Of a stretch of 64,000 nt of DNA, positions 54,001 through 62,292 are shown one piece after another (positions within the stretch are counted from its first letter, which is position 1; every line of letters starts with the position of its first letter). The notes under the pieces were generated by a model. The model made no database searches, was not told the DNA's origin, and saw nothing but the letters and a program-made list of their open reading frames with translations. Made by a program: the position numbers and the translations under genes. Origin of the DNA: Bacillota bacterium (GTDB taxonomy: Bacteria; Bacillota; Clostridia; Christensenellales; UBA3700); the NCBI GenBank assembly GCA_023396095.1, contig JAEWXG010000027.1, forward strand, positions 1 through 64,000, in the 5' to 3' direction.

Positions 54001-56901
54001 ATATTTAACTCTTAAATCATATAACTTTTGTGCTTGATTAAATAATTCAATGTTATTATCTGTCGTATCTTCCGAAATAAAATTAGATAAGGTTGATATA
54101 TATAAATTTCGATTAAAGCAAATATCTAAAATTGATAATATTTGCATAATATTCGAATTTGTATAAGCAAAACTAATTGGTAAAATACTCATTAAATCAT
54201 TACTAATACTCAAAATATCATTAAGTTTTGCTTTAAGTTTTACGAACTCTTCTACAACTTCATCTTTATCTGTAACATTAAGTTCTTTTAACTTTACAAT
54301 CTTTAATGGATTATGTGCATAATCAACTATATTGTTAGTAGATGCAATATATGTATCTATTAATTCGTATATCCTTTTTTCTTTTTCCTCGTCTAATGAT
54401 TTTAAATAATCAGCTGATAATTTAATAAAGAACTTATAATTTTTTAAATTTTCGTGCTTATCAATTGATTCATTTAATGAATAGAGATATTTGTGCGTGT
54501 GCATTTTGTCTAAAATACTTGCTATACTATTTCTTTTTGCAACTATTTCTTGACACTTTGCTTCAAAGGTTCTTGGAGTCCTAACAGCACCAAGATCCAT
54601 TGATTCGCCAAGTCTTGCAAAAAAATCAGTTTTATTAGCTTTGTTAGAGTGTAACTCCAAGCAAAATCTCCCCAACATTATTTTATTTAATCTGTCTGCA
54701 ACGACATCCAATGCTGCCTTTTTTTCCGCAACAAAAAGTACTGTTTTCCCATGATAGAATGCGTTAACAATCATGTTAACTATAGTTTGGGACTTCCCTG
54801 TTCCTGGCGGTCCGTCAAGAATGAATGATTTACCTTTTGCGCATTCCATTATTGCTTTTAACTGTGTTGAGTCGTATGAAATAGGAGCTGCAAAATTGGC
54901 ATATTTTTCTTCATCTTCAATATTTTTCTTATTATCAATCACATCATCTAAAACATTTTTATTTTCAAGAATTGATTGAACTATTTTATTTTTCTTTAAC
55001 TGTGCTTTATGATCTCTTAAATCTCTCCACATTATATAATGTGAAAAAGTTAAATTGGCGATAAACGCAACTTTTTCATCTAGTTGAATATCTTCCGTAT
55101 TGTTTTCTTTAAATAACTTAACGAAATCAATATATTTAAACTCCGGTCCCAAATGATAAAGTTTTTCAAAATCAAAATCAGGATTATCTAATTTGTAGTA
55201 TTCAAAAAAGGTTTGATTTATCATTAAATCGTCATAATCATAATTTATTGTAAAATATTGCCCAACTTTATCTTTTGATATCTTAATTGGTAAAACCATA
55301 AATGGAGCCGTTCCTCTTTCCTTCTTCCTTGTCTTTTTGTAATTTAAAAGTCCAAGACAAAGATATAAAGTCGGAGCACCTGTCTCCTCCATTGCAGAAT
55401 TTGATTTTTTTATCAAAGTTCTTAATGTTTTATCTAACCCTAAAACAAATAATTCATTATTCTTTAATTTAACACCTGTTATATCTGTAGTCTTAATATT
55501 ATATTTGGCAAAATCTTTTTCTAAAAGTAAATTAGCTCCCTTGTCTAGTTGATCATAACTACTCAATAATTTAATGCTACTTCTAAACTCTATATCTTCA
55601 TCCACTCTATGATTACTAATAACACGAACACAATTAGACAATTTTAAATCAAAGCAAACAAGCGGATTCCTTTCCGATAAATCTAATAACTTCTTTTCCC
55701 AGAACATAAATCTATCTCTTTCTGTTTCATCCACTATGTCAACATATTTAGTTTTTAAAACAGAATTAAGCTTTTCATTTTGTTTTTCTGTTTCTTCAAT
55801 CTCTCGTGATAATACAAAGCTATCCGCCTCTTTAGTAATAGCCGCAAAAACTCCTGCTTTTAAGCTGTTAATATCTAAGGCTGCAAACGATGAATCTCCA
55901 AGATAGGATGACATTTTTACATATGGAATCGAAATGGATTCTTCAAACGATATTCTCGAATCTTTTCCAATACCACTGCAATCAATAAATACTATTTTAG
56001 ATAGTGGGTCACTAGCAAAGTTATATACAACACCTATCTTGCTTTCAACACCATTAGTAAATGTTTGTTCGTCATCAGTAAAAAATCCTGCAAAAAATTC
56101 ATTTTCTACCATCATTAAAACTGAATGGTATCCTATCTCTTCTAGGCAAGCACAAAAAAGCAGCGTTAAATCCATTTGAGTTGCCTTTCTGTCTCTTAAT
56201 ACCTCATCAGGCATTCTTATTTTTTGATATTGACCTATAACTTTCTTTTGCTTGTTGTATTCTTTAAAATAACCACCATTACTCTCAAATGAAATATCAT
56301 AATCCCTTAAAGACTTGAAAATTGCTTCTGCTTCTTTAAGCATTTTCTCTTTAATTTTACCCGTTTTAATTTTATAAGTTTGAAAAGACTTATTTGATAA
56401 ATATTGTAAAGAAGTTTTTAACACATCTTCTGCGTTTTGTTTCTTTATGCCAACTAATTTTGCAAATAAACGTGGATCCTCTTTTATTTCAGATGAAATT
56501 TGATTTATTGGCAAAACCCTAAATTTATATTCTTGTGAATATAAAATTTCTTTTTCTTTATTTTTTACTAATACTGTTAAAATACAATTTTCACTTTCTA
56601 ATAAATTCTTAAGTAAATCTACATCAACTTTTAAAAATGGTACTCTAAGCGATACTAATTCTCCAGATCCAATATTATTGAGCAACAATTTAGACATAGA
56701 GAAAATGTCATTATTAAACTCAAAATCAATTGTTAAATCCCTATAGTTATCTTCTGTTGTATTACTTATTAGGATTGATTGTACTAATGAATAGTATGTT
56801 GAAAATGTATCATCCTTCAATTTCATTAAACTATCTGCATGATACTCAATATATGAAAACTCTTTCTTGCCCTTTATTACTAATTTAAATTTTTTGTCCA
56901 T
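51088..56901 (-). CDS. DUF4011 / SF1 helicase / Vsr-like / DUF3320 protein (phage-defence type)
   Basis: 1937 residues. Around 232-275 is a transglutaminase-like segment (DLTLLFCACLEEIGYHSVLM) lacking the usual Cys and His. DUF4011 begins near 390 (FWEKKLLDLSERNPLVCFDL). Helicase Walker A GPPGTGKSQTIVNM is near 697, DEAS Walker B near 1337 (VIFDEASQIPTYEAIGAI) and motif VI near 1575 (RRLNVAVSRSKEKM). A Vsr-like nuclease fold spans about 1645-1725 (FKVDLAIL, GIILDKN, NRDKLYVQDNVL), and a DUF3320-like domain lies near 1780-1845. Proteins of this layout (DUF4011-helicase-Vsr) have been linked to anti-phage defence. Alone with its own terminator. Defence role is by family only. Confidence 0.75.
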   Translation of the reverse strand: MDKKFKLVIKGKKEFSYIEYHADSLMKLKDDTFSTYYSLVQSILISNTTEDNYRDLTIDFEFNNDIFSMSKLLLNNIGSGELVSLRVPFLKVDVDLLKNLLESENCILTVLVKNKEKEILYSQEYKFRVLPINQISSEIKEDPRLFAKLVGIKKQNAEDVLKTSLQYLSNKSFQTYKIKTGKIKEKMLKEAEAIFKSLRDYDISFESNGGYFKEYNKQKKVIGQYQKIRMPDEVLRDRKATQMDLTLLFCACLEEIGYHSVLMMVENEFFAGFFTDDEQTFTNGVESKIGVVYNFASDPLSKIVFIDCSGIGKDSRISFEESISIPYVKMSSYLGDSSFAALDINSLKAGVFAAITKEADSFVLSREIEETEKQNEKLNSVLKTKYVDIVDETERDRFMFWEKKLLDLSERNPLVCFDLKLSNCVRVISNHRVDEDIEFRSSIKLLSSYDQLDKGANLLLEKDFAKYNIKTTDITGVKLKNNELFVLGLDKTLRTLIKKSNSAMEETGAPTLYLCLGLLNYKKTRKKERGTAPFMVLPIKISKDKVGQYFTINYDYDDLMINQTFFEYYKLDNPDFDFEKLYHLGPEFKYIDFVKLFKENNTEDIQLDEKVAFIANLTFSHYIMWRDLRDHKAQLKKNKIVQSILENKNVLDDVIDNKKNIEDEEKYANFAAPISYDSTQLKAIMECAKGKSFILDGPPGTGKSQTIVNMIVNAFYHGKTVLFVAEKKAALDVVADRLNKIMLGRFCLELHSNKANKTDFFARLGESMDLGAVRTPRTFEAKCQEIVAKRNSIASILDKMHTHKYLYSLNESIDKHENLKNYKFFIKLSADYLKSLDEEKEKRIYELIDTYIASTNNIVDYAHNPLKIVKLKELNVTDKDEVVEEFVKLKAKLNDILSISNDLMSILPISFAYTNSNIMQILSILDICFNRNLYISTLSNFISEDTTDNNIELFNQAQKLYDLRVKYKNKFNFGKITSFAEFALLDEYEKAEGFSNKFKARRKCKKALKRVSIRGAKYDYKNMRMYFEDIEKYKALTEEMIKLSGELNNILGDAFINEIDNLHQIMESYYATRSFISNVKALSNGSNFMKILTMFIDIYEQKSKSLKTVFSVFEGKFKQYNQESKKLEEKYCFDYSIYKGLDDEIGKQLEFVTYISNPDNFSQLVDIVNLNRQRDDMEEIGLDQFLNAIARNEFNYRYFKEIFEYSCALGYLKLYFKDSDINYFNPSSFELEIRKYKDLINEYNNLVIEMVSAKLSASLNHNDKDYAVTSPIGRLKKSISNGGRGVTIRETLIDYDGLIKKYFPCFLMSPMSAAQYLSVDTANKNHVSKFDIVIFDEASQIPTYEAIGAIARGKSLIVAGDPEQMPPSAYFTAGLEVEDEDIQYDDATSLLDECLSIDMPRIKLSYHYRSRHESLIQFSNENFYNKQLYTFPSKDISTNRVEFKYVDIKERKKNSAISEEEIDEILQTFKSIYQNKRTKDKSVGIIVFNVTQKEAVYEAIMNMLSRDKKLHEDIIAAELKTQEPWFVKSLESVQGDERDIIILSIGFTKNAAGMAIVNGPIVRENGQRRLNVAVSRSKEKMIVISTLRSIDFMSDNFIKNKGQLTLKHFIQYAEDSSYENNYAGEETNKIIVKHIKNDLEKKGYVVHANVGKSNFKVDLAILNDKQTSYALGIILDKNFKEQNITNRDKLYVQDNVLNTLDWKVINIYTLEYYKDKKRTIEKIIKALSKPFEKEEVIINPRIKKGAKIKFEYNKIKYQDYNTYDRIMYNSEKGFSSEIISYLNNLFNVEGPISYDKVVEKIKERSNIKQMSQKAKQAINDTLKNFILRTTNDQNQYFYWPENSLKEMNYFRIGGDRNLFDIAKEEILEVMREVLAMQDSDGSFDKAVLFKETLKQLKTNNNQQLLKTNERLDYVYYWAQSQNKLKPSNNLIIEKKEE

Positions 56902-57035
56902 CTTGCCCCCAATAATAAAGTTACATTAATAATATTAACATACACAAATCTAAAATTAAACAAAGTATGACAAGAAGTATATATTTATTAATTATAAGAA
57001 CAACAAAAAGAACAAAGAAAAATAGATTTTTATCC

Positions 57036-57064
57036 TTGCCATGTAAAAATTGATTTGTTATAAT
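57036..57064 (+). promoter_or_regulatory. Promoter of the tRNA cluster (TTGCCA-17-TATAAT)
   Basis: TTGCCA at 57036-57041, a 17-base spacer and a perfect TATAAT at 57059-57064, ending 16 bases before the first tRNA. Confidence 0.75.
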
Positions 57065-57080
57065 ATTTTCGTTGTGCTTT

Positions 57081-57156
57081 GGGAGTTTAGCTCAGCTGGG
57101 AGAGCATCTGCCTTACAAGCAGGGGGTCATAGGTTCGAGCCCTATAACTCCCACCA
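57081..57156 (+). tRNA. tRNA-Val (anticodon TAC)
   Basis: 76 bases. Acceptor GGGAGTT pairs with AACTCCC, anticodon loop CTTACAA, T-loop GGTTCGAGCC, encoded CCA. All four arms form. Confidence 0.97.
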
Positions 57157-57171
57157 ATTCACAACAAATAT

Positions 57172-57245
57172 GGCACCATAGCCAAGCGGTAAGGCACGGC
57201 TCTGCAAAAGCTTGATCCCCAGTTCAAATCTGGGTGGTGCCTCCA
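57172..57245 (+). tRNA. tRNA-Cys (anticodon GCA)
   Basis: 74 bases. Acceptor GGCACCA pairs with TGGTGCC, anticodon loop CTGCAAA, T-arm CCCAGTTCAAATCTGGG, encoded CCA. Confidence 0.95.
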
Positions 57246-57251
57246 TTTTAT

Positions 57252-57340
57252 GCCGGAGTGGCGAAATAGGCAGACGCACAGGACTTAAAATCCTGGGACT
57301 CTAACAGGTCGTATCGGTTCAAGTCCGATCTTCGGCACCA
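57252..57340 (+). tRNA. tRNA-Leu (anticodon TAA)
   Basis: 89 bases with a long variable arm. Acceptor GCCGGAG pairs with CTTCGGC, anticodon loop CTTAAAA, T-loop GGTTCAAGTCC, encoded CCA. Confidence 0.96.
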
Positions 57341-57347
57341 ATAAAAC

Positions 57348-57395
57348 AAATTGCACAAAATAGACTAAAAACGCTATAAATTGTGCAATTTTTTT
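57348..57395 (+). terminator. Terminator of the tRNA cluster
   Basis: AAATTGCACAA (57348-57358) pairs with TTGTGCAATTT (57381-57391) and is followed by a T run. Confidence 0.8.
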
Positions 57396-57399
57396 ATAT

Positions 57400-57960
57400 T
57401 TTAAATCACCGTGACCATTGGGAGGGAGATTGTCGAGTCCAGCTTCTTACAAAAGTTTTGGTGTCTCCTTAAGAACCATAAACGCATCTCTTCTTTGTGC
57501 ACCGCCTCTCTTTTTTCTTCTGAATACATCTTTGACACCCCCCTCAAACGAAATCTCTAAAGAGTTTTGATATCACTGCCGTTTTGATTTAAATTATCAT
57601 TAAGAGAGCCAGTCAGACTCCTTCCTTAAGATTGCATCATATGGGATTGCTGATAGCTCCCTTTTTTATACTCAAAATCTATTTTCTTAACTTTTACTAT
57701 ATCGTAAAGTTCTAATTCACCTCTACTAGTTTTACCTGCAATTACATCCGCATTATATTTTCATCAAGAACATCTAAATTCACATTGCCTCTTGCAATTT
57801 ATATAAAGTTATTATTTCTTTTATGCGCAAAATCATCATAAACATAATTATTAGATGCCTTTAGCAACTCATCTACATTATCAACTAAACAAATTTTATC
57901 ATGCAATCTAAACGATTATATTCCTTGATATACTAGCATATTAAGTAAATTTTTCAGCCT
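57400..57960 (-). pseudogene. Decayed gene fragment, probably from a phage or conjugative element
   Basis: No open frame survives, but minus-strand pieces still read as protein when stops and frameshifts are skipped: about 57912-57800 gives KICLVDNVDELLKASNNYVY then DDFAHKRNNNF; after a stop, ARGNVNLDVLDENI; and in another frame at 57755-57660, NADVIAGKTSRGELELYDIV. The last part near 57560-57445 gives RGGAQRRDAFMVLKETPKLL. This style resembles polyvalent or toxin-type domains carried by phages and ICEs. Identity of the original gene is not certain. It sits next to the tRNA cluster, a usual integration region. Confidence 0.5.
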
Positions 57961-57985
57961 TTACATAAGATGAGACAAAATATTT

Positions 57986-59281
57986 TTATAAATCTATGAT
58001 TGATTCATTGAGCAAAAAGTCCTCTACTCCAATGTATAAAATACCATCATTATCATGTTTAGGAATAATGTGCTTTCTCACAATCACAATCTTTTTAAAT
58101 GAATCATCTATTTTCTTAAGTGATACCGTTTCTTGCTCTCTTTTCTCTATACTGTCTAAATTTAAAGCTGACTGAATATAGTACCTTTGATGTCCTTTGT
58201 TTATAACAAAATCAACTTCAAGCTGGATCTTTTTTCTATTTCCATCTTTCTTAAAATCATGTTCAACAACACCTACATCTATATTGTATCCTCTACGAAG
58301 CAATTCGTTATAGATGATGTTTTCCATAATATGCGTGTCTTCTACTTGCCTAAAATTTAATCTTGCATTTCTAAGTCCTATATCCGCAAAATAATATTTA
58401 AGTGGCGTTGAGAAATACCTTGATCCCTTAACATCATATCTATTAGCATGGTATATAATGTATGCCTCCTCAAAGAAACTAAGATATTTGGAAATTGTAT
58501 TAGAAGATATTTTTATCTGCTTCTCTGACAAAAATCTTCTTGCAAGTTTAGTCGGATTAGTTAGTGAGCCAACGGTGGAAGATATGAAGTCAAGCAGTAA
58601 TTCGATTATTTCCTTCTCATTTTGTATGTTGTTTCTTTCAAGAATATCCCTTATATATGTTTCTTGAAATAAGTCCTTCAAATATTGATTTTTTTCCTCA
58701 TCAGTTTTTAAACTATAAATATATGGCATACCTCCATATACGGTATAATGCTCAAAAGCTACCTCTTTGTTTTCATGCAAATTGTAAACCTCTGCAAATG
58801 ATAGAGGGTTTACATGTATCTCATCGCCACGATCTCTAAACTGCGTTAACACATCAAATGAAAGCATTTTGGAATTACTCCCTGTCACATAAATATCTAA
58901 ATTGCTACATTTCATAAGTCCTAGTAACGCATCAACAAAGGTTACACTCTTTTTTTTGCCGTCAATATAAGGATTGCTTACAGATTCAGATAGTTGAATT
59001 TCATCAATAAAAATGTAATATGTCTGGTTTCTATCTTTAGTTTTTTCTTTGATGTACTCATTCAATCTAAACGGATTTCTATATTCAAGATTATCTATTT
59101 CGTCTAGCGCAATCGAAATAATTTGGCTTTCTTTGACACCTTCTGACAATAGGTACTTTTTGTACAAATTAAATAACAGATATGATTTCCCGCACCTTCT
59201 TATCCCCGTAATAATCTTTATCCTACCATTTTTTCTTTTATCTATAAGTTTCTTTAAATAATAATCTCGTTCAATTTTCAT
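57986..59281 (-). CDS. AAA-family ATPase with DUF4143 domain
   Basis: 431 residues. Walker A IITGIRRCGKSYLLFNLYKK near residue 20, Walker B-like YYIFIDEIQLSESV near 95, and the sensor-type VTGSNSKML. The C-terminal DUF4143 domain follows (YADIGLRNARLNFRQVEDTH, then a Glu/Lys nuclease-like end: LEVDFVINKGHQRYYIQSA). Proteins of this group are common accessory genes with frequent transfer; function is unknown, with toxin-antitoxin or defence suggested for some. Preceded by duplicated palindromic repeats. Confidence 0.85.
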   Translation of the reverse strand: MKIERDYYLKKLIDKRKNGRIKIITGIRRCGKSYLLFNLYKKYLLSEGVKESQIISIALDEIDNLEYRNPFRLNEYIKEKTKDRNQTYYIFIDEIQLSESVSNPYIDGKKKSVTFVDALLGLMKCSNLDIYVTGSNSKMLSFDVLTQFRDRGDEIHVNPLSFAEVYNLHENKEVAFEHYTVYGGMPYIYSLKTDEEKNQYLKDLFQETYIRDILERNNIQNEKEIIELLLDFISSTVGSLTNPTKLARRFLSEKQIKISSNTISKYLSFFEEAYIIYHANRYDVKGSRYFSTPLKYYFADIGLRNARLNFRQVEDTHIMENIIYNELLRRGYNIDVGVVEHDFKKDGNRKKIQLEVDFVINKGHQRYYIQSALNLDSIEKREQETVSLKKIDDSFKKIVIVRKHIIPKHDNDGILYIGVEDFLLNESIIDL

Positions 59282-59296
59282 ATAGTTACCTCACAG

Positions 59297-59412
59297 AAAA
59301 ATTTAGGTGGAATTCCGCCTTTTTATTTCAAGTTTATTTTATCATGAATCGGCAAACTGTTCAATGACAGATAAAAAATTTAGGTGGAATTCCGCCTTTT
59401 TATTTCGAGTTT
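59297..59412. repeat. Two 39-bp direct repeats, each containing a palindrome
   Basis: Copies at 59297-59335 and 59374-59412 differ at one base. Each holds AGGTGGAATTCCGCCT, an imperfect 16-base palindrome flanked by A and T runs. They lie upstream of the DUF4143 gene (start 59281), the nearer only 16 bases away, so they could be operator or hairpin elements in its leader. Confidence 0.7.
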
Positions 59413-59566
59413 TGTAATTTCTTCACTAGGTAAAAATGAAGTTAGGATTTCGGTTTTGTTCTTAAACTTTATTTCAAAATATATGAAAGAATCTAACCAC
59501 AATAAAAACTTAAAACCTAATCAAATTAACTTTTGCGTCAAGTAATTTTCGATAGTATAGTTGGTT

Positions 59567-60172
59567 TTATTCAACAAATGTATTTTCTTCTATTTTCTCA
59601 ATTTTTGCTTGTCCAATGTTTGAAATTGTAATTTCTATACTGTCAATTCGTTCTTCTGAAGTTTTATAAACAATATTTATCTTAATCGTTTTTTGAACCT
59701 CTTGCATTGTAAATGAATTTAAATTTTGAATATTTAATACTGTTTCAACTTTTTTGAAAACTTCTTTTCTTAAAAAATATGTCAATTCCTCAGCAACATA
59801 GTTATAGTTATTGATTTTAAAAATATTATTTTGCAATAAAAGTTCAACTATGTCATTAAAATATTCTTTTGGATTAACTGTTTTTTGTTCTAACATGTTC
59901 CCTTGATAAAACTTTGTATAATTAGCAGAATCACCATTTACAACAAAATATTCCAAATATTGATCATTATAGAAGAGATATTCATTTTTAACTCTTGTGA
60001 ATTTTTCTGGTTTGGGTAATGACGAATAATATATGGACACGTCATAATTTTTATTTTTAACTTCTTCTAATAAATCAAACCGTTTTGTCGGCTGACAAGA
60101 ATAGAATGATAATAAAACCATTACTATTGCTACTAAAACTATAATTCTTTTAGTCAAGTTTAACTTTTTCAT
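59567..60172 (-). CDS. Lipoprotein of unknown function
   Basis: 201 residues. Signal peptide with lipobox LLSFYSC and then QPTKRFDLLEEVKNKNYDVS. The rest is a mixed alpha/beta domain with no family I recognise. It overlaps the end of hisIE by 23 bases, so it is co-transcribed with the his operon, although nothing suggests a histidine role. Gap 59413-59566 downstream holds no gene. Confidence 0.7.
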   Translation of the reverse strand: MKKLNLTKRIIVLVAIVMVLLSFYSCQPTKRFDLLEEVKNKNYDVSIYYSSLPKPEKFTRVKNEYLFYNDQYLEYFVVNGDSANYTKFYQGNMLEQKTVNPKEYFNDIVELLLQNNIFKINNYNYVAEELTYFLRKEVFKKVETVLNIQNLNSFTMQEVQKTIKINIVYKTSEERIDSIEITISNIGQAKIEKIEENTFVE

Positions 60173-60821
60173 TATTATTCATATTTTTGTATTTTTCTTT
60201 TGGCGCAAGACCTTCTCTTTTTTCTAAAACAGAAAATACATCTTGAGGTTCTATATTACAATTTTTCATTAATACTGCCACATGAAAAAATAGATCACCT
60301 ATTTCTTCAGCCAATTCTTCTTTTTTATTTCCTATTGCTGCAATAACTGCTTCAGTAGATTCTTCACCCACTTTTTTACATATTTTTTCAACACCCTTGG
60401 TTAAAAGATAATTAGTATAAGAACCTTCCTTAGGATGAGCTGCTCTATCATTGATAGTATCAATAACATTAAAAAGAACCTTATAATCAGAATATGTATC
60501 CAAACAAACTAAGGATCTATAAAAACAAGTTCTATTGTTTGTGTGACAAGCTGCACCAACCTGATCTATGATATAAATTAACGAATCACCATCGCAATCA
60601 TACAAAATTTCATAAACTTTTTGAACATGATTAGATTCTTCGCCTTTCTTCCAAATTTTATTTCTAGATCTACTAAAATAATGCGCAAAACCTGTATCTA
60701 TTGTCATTTGTAATGCTTCTTTGTTCGCATATGCTTGCATTAAAATTTCACCATTATTTTTATCTTGTGCTATTACTGGAATCAATCCATTTATATCAAA
60801 TTTTAATTCATCAAACATCAT
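60150..60821 (-). CDS. hisI: Bifunctional phosphoribosyl-AMP cyclohydrolase / phosphoribosyl-ATP pyrophosphatase
   Basis: 223 residues, the length of HisIE fusions. The first half carries the cyclohydrolase (AYANKEALQMTIDTGFAHYF, SRSRNKIWKKGE, CHTNNRTCFYRS). The second half, from about 120, has the MazG-type pyrophosphatase (SYTNYLLTKGVEKICKKVGE, then EELAEEIGDLFFHVAVLMKN). Performs steps two and three of histidine synthesis. The start overlaps the hisF stop (TAATG). Confidence 0.95.
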   Translation of the reverse strand: MMFDELKFDINGLIPVIAQDKNNGEILMQAYANKEALQMTIDTGFAHYFSRSRNKIWKKGEESNHVQKVYEILYDCDGDSLIYIIDQVGAACHTNNRTCFYRSLVCLDTYSDYKVLFNVIDTINDRAAHPKEGSYTNYLLTKGVEKICKKVGEESTEAVIAAIGNKKEELAEEIGDLFFHVAVLMKNCNIEPQDVFSVLEKREGLAPKEKYKNMNNNEKVKLD

Positions 60822-61576
60822 TAAATCCTCACAACTATATTATTTTTAACCAAATAATCCTTCAACTCTTTTATATCCAGTTCTCTAAAATGGAATAATG
60901 AGGCAGCCAATGCTGCGTCACAATTTGTTTTTGAAAAAACTTCTAAGAAATCTTCTTTTTTCCCTGCCCCGCCAGACGCAATTATCGGAATGGACAATTC
61001 TCTAGATAAAATGTTAGTAATTTCAATATCATATCCAGATTTAGTCCCATCTTTATCCATACTAGTTAAAAGTATTTCTCCGGCACCTAATTTCTCTACT
61101 GTTTTCGCCCATTCAATAGCATTTAACCCAGTATTAACTTTTCCACCATTGATAAAAACTTTATATTTATCATCAATTTTTTTAACATCGATTGCAACAA
61201 CAATGCATTGTGACCCAAACAAATCGGCTCCCTGCTTTATTAACTCAGGATCTTTTACTGCGCTTGAATTTATAGAAATTTTATCAGCACCCGCATATAA
61301 AATTTTTTTCATATCACTAGTTGATGAAATTCCTCCACCAATTGTCAATGGAATGAAGACCTCTTTTGCCGCCCTCGAAACAACATCAATCATAGCTAAA
61401 CGCCCTTCATCTGTTGCACTAATATCAAGGAAAACTATTTCGTCTGCTCTAGAGTTATTGTATGCTTTAGCAATCTCAACCGGATCTCCTGCATCAGTTA
61501 AATTAACAAAATTTACACCTTTTACAACTCTACCGTTTTTAATATCCAAACAAGGAATAATTCTCTTCGCTAACAT
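60821..61576 (-). CDS. hisF: Imidazole glycerol phosphate synthase, cyclase subunit
   Basis: 251 residues. AKRIIPCLDIKNGRVVKGVN at the start with catalytic Asp11, DISATDEGR, IGGGISS, and SMDKDGTKSGYD with the second catalytic Asp. A (beta-alpha)8 barrel that joins ammonia from HisH to PRFAR. One-base junctions with hisA and hisI. Confidence 0.97.
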   Translation of the reverse strand: MLAKRIIPCLDIKNGRVVKGVNFVNLTDAGDPVEIAKAYNNSRADEIVFLDISATDEGRLAMIDVVSRAAKEVFIPLTIGGGISSTSDMKKILYAGADKISINSSAVKDPELIKQGADLFGSQCIVVAIDVKKIDDKYKVFINGGKVNTGLNAIEWAKTVEKLGAGEILLTSMDKDGTKSGYDIEITNILSRELSIPIIASGGAGKKEDFLEVFSKTNCDAALAASLFHFRELDIKELKDYLVKNNIVVRI

Positions 61577-62292
61577 TAATCCTCCAATTGTAAAGCCTCT
61601 TTTATATCGATCGTCCCATTATAATATGCTTTACCAATTATGCATCCAAAAATATCCATTTTTTTTGCATTTTTAATATCATCAATATCCTTCAATCCTC
61701 CAGAAGCAATAACCTCAATCGAAAAATCTTTTTGCAATTTAGATGTTCTTTCTAAATTCATCCCTGAAAGCGTTCCATCTCTACTAATATCTGTATATAT
61801 GTATCGTTGAATGCCAATATTTTTTAATCTTTCGACTATGTCATTTAGAAAAATCTGCGAGTTATTATTCCACCCTTGCGTCATTATATATTCACCGTTT
61901 GCATCTATCCCGGCAACTATTCTATTTGACCCAAACTCTTCAACAGCTTTTTTAACTAAATCGATATTAGTAACACATAATGTCCCTAAAACAATTTTAT
62001 TAACATTTAAATCATTTAAATAATACTGTATTTTTTCGTAAGACTTTATTCCTCCACCAACTTGCAATTCTAAGTTTAATTCTTTACGCATTGCTTTTAT
62101 TAAATCATAGTTAACAGTAACATCGCCAAATGCCCCATCTAAATCAACAATATGAAGCCTTTTTGCGCCACTTTCTTTATGTGACACAGCAATATCGATG
62201 GCATTTCCATAAATTGTTTTTTTGTTTCTATCGCCATGAATTAATCTAACTGCTTCATTATTTAATAAATCAATGGAAGGAAAAATAATCAC
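61576..62292 (-). CDS. hisA: Phosphoribosylformimino-AICAR-phosphate isomerase
   Basis: 238 residues from a GTG at 62292 that overlaps the hisH stop (TAGTG), with GAGGT as ribosome-binding site; an upstream TTG at 62307 gives an odd extension. FPSIDLLNNEAVRLIHGD, then DLDGAFGD, QVGGGIKSYE, TDISRDGTLSGMN and ASGGLKDIDDI are the isomerase motifs. Step four of the pathway. Confidence 0.96.
   Translation of the reverse strand: MIIFPSIDLLNNEAVRLIHGDRNKKTIYGNAIDIAVSHKESGAKRLHIVDLDGAFGDVTVNYDLIKAMRKELNLELQVGGGIKSYEKIQYYLNDLNVNKIVLGTLCVTNIDLVKKAVEEFGSNRIVAGIDANGEYIMTQGWNNNSQIFLNDIVERLKNIGIQRYIYTDISRDGTLSGMNLERTSKLQKDFSIEVIASGGLKDIDDIKNAKKMDIFGCIIGKAYYNGTIDIKEALQLED

Noticed and set aside
59297..59412. 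CRISPR array
   Set aside because: Only two repeat copies, no third at the same spacing, and no cas gene; the repeats are palindromic promoter-proximal elements.
60990..61676. 228-codon plus-strand reading frame
   Set aside because: Antiparallel to hisF and hisA, which are unmistakable; a shadow frame.
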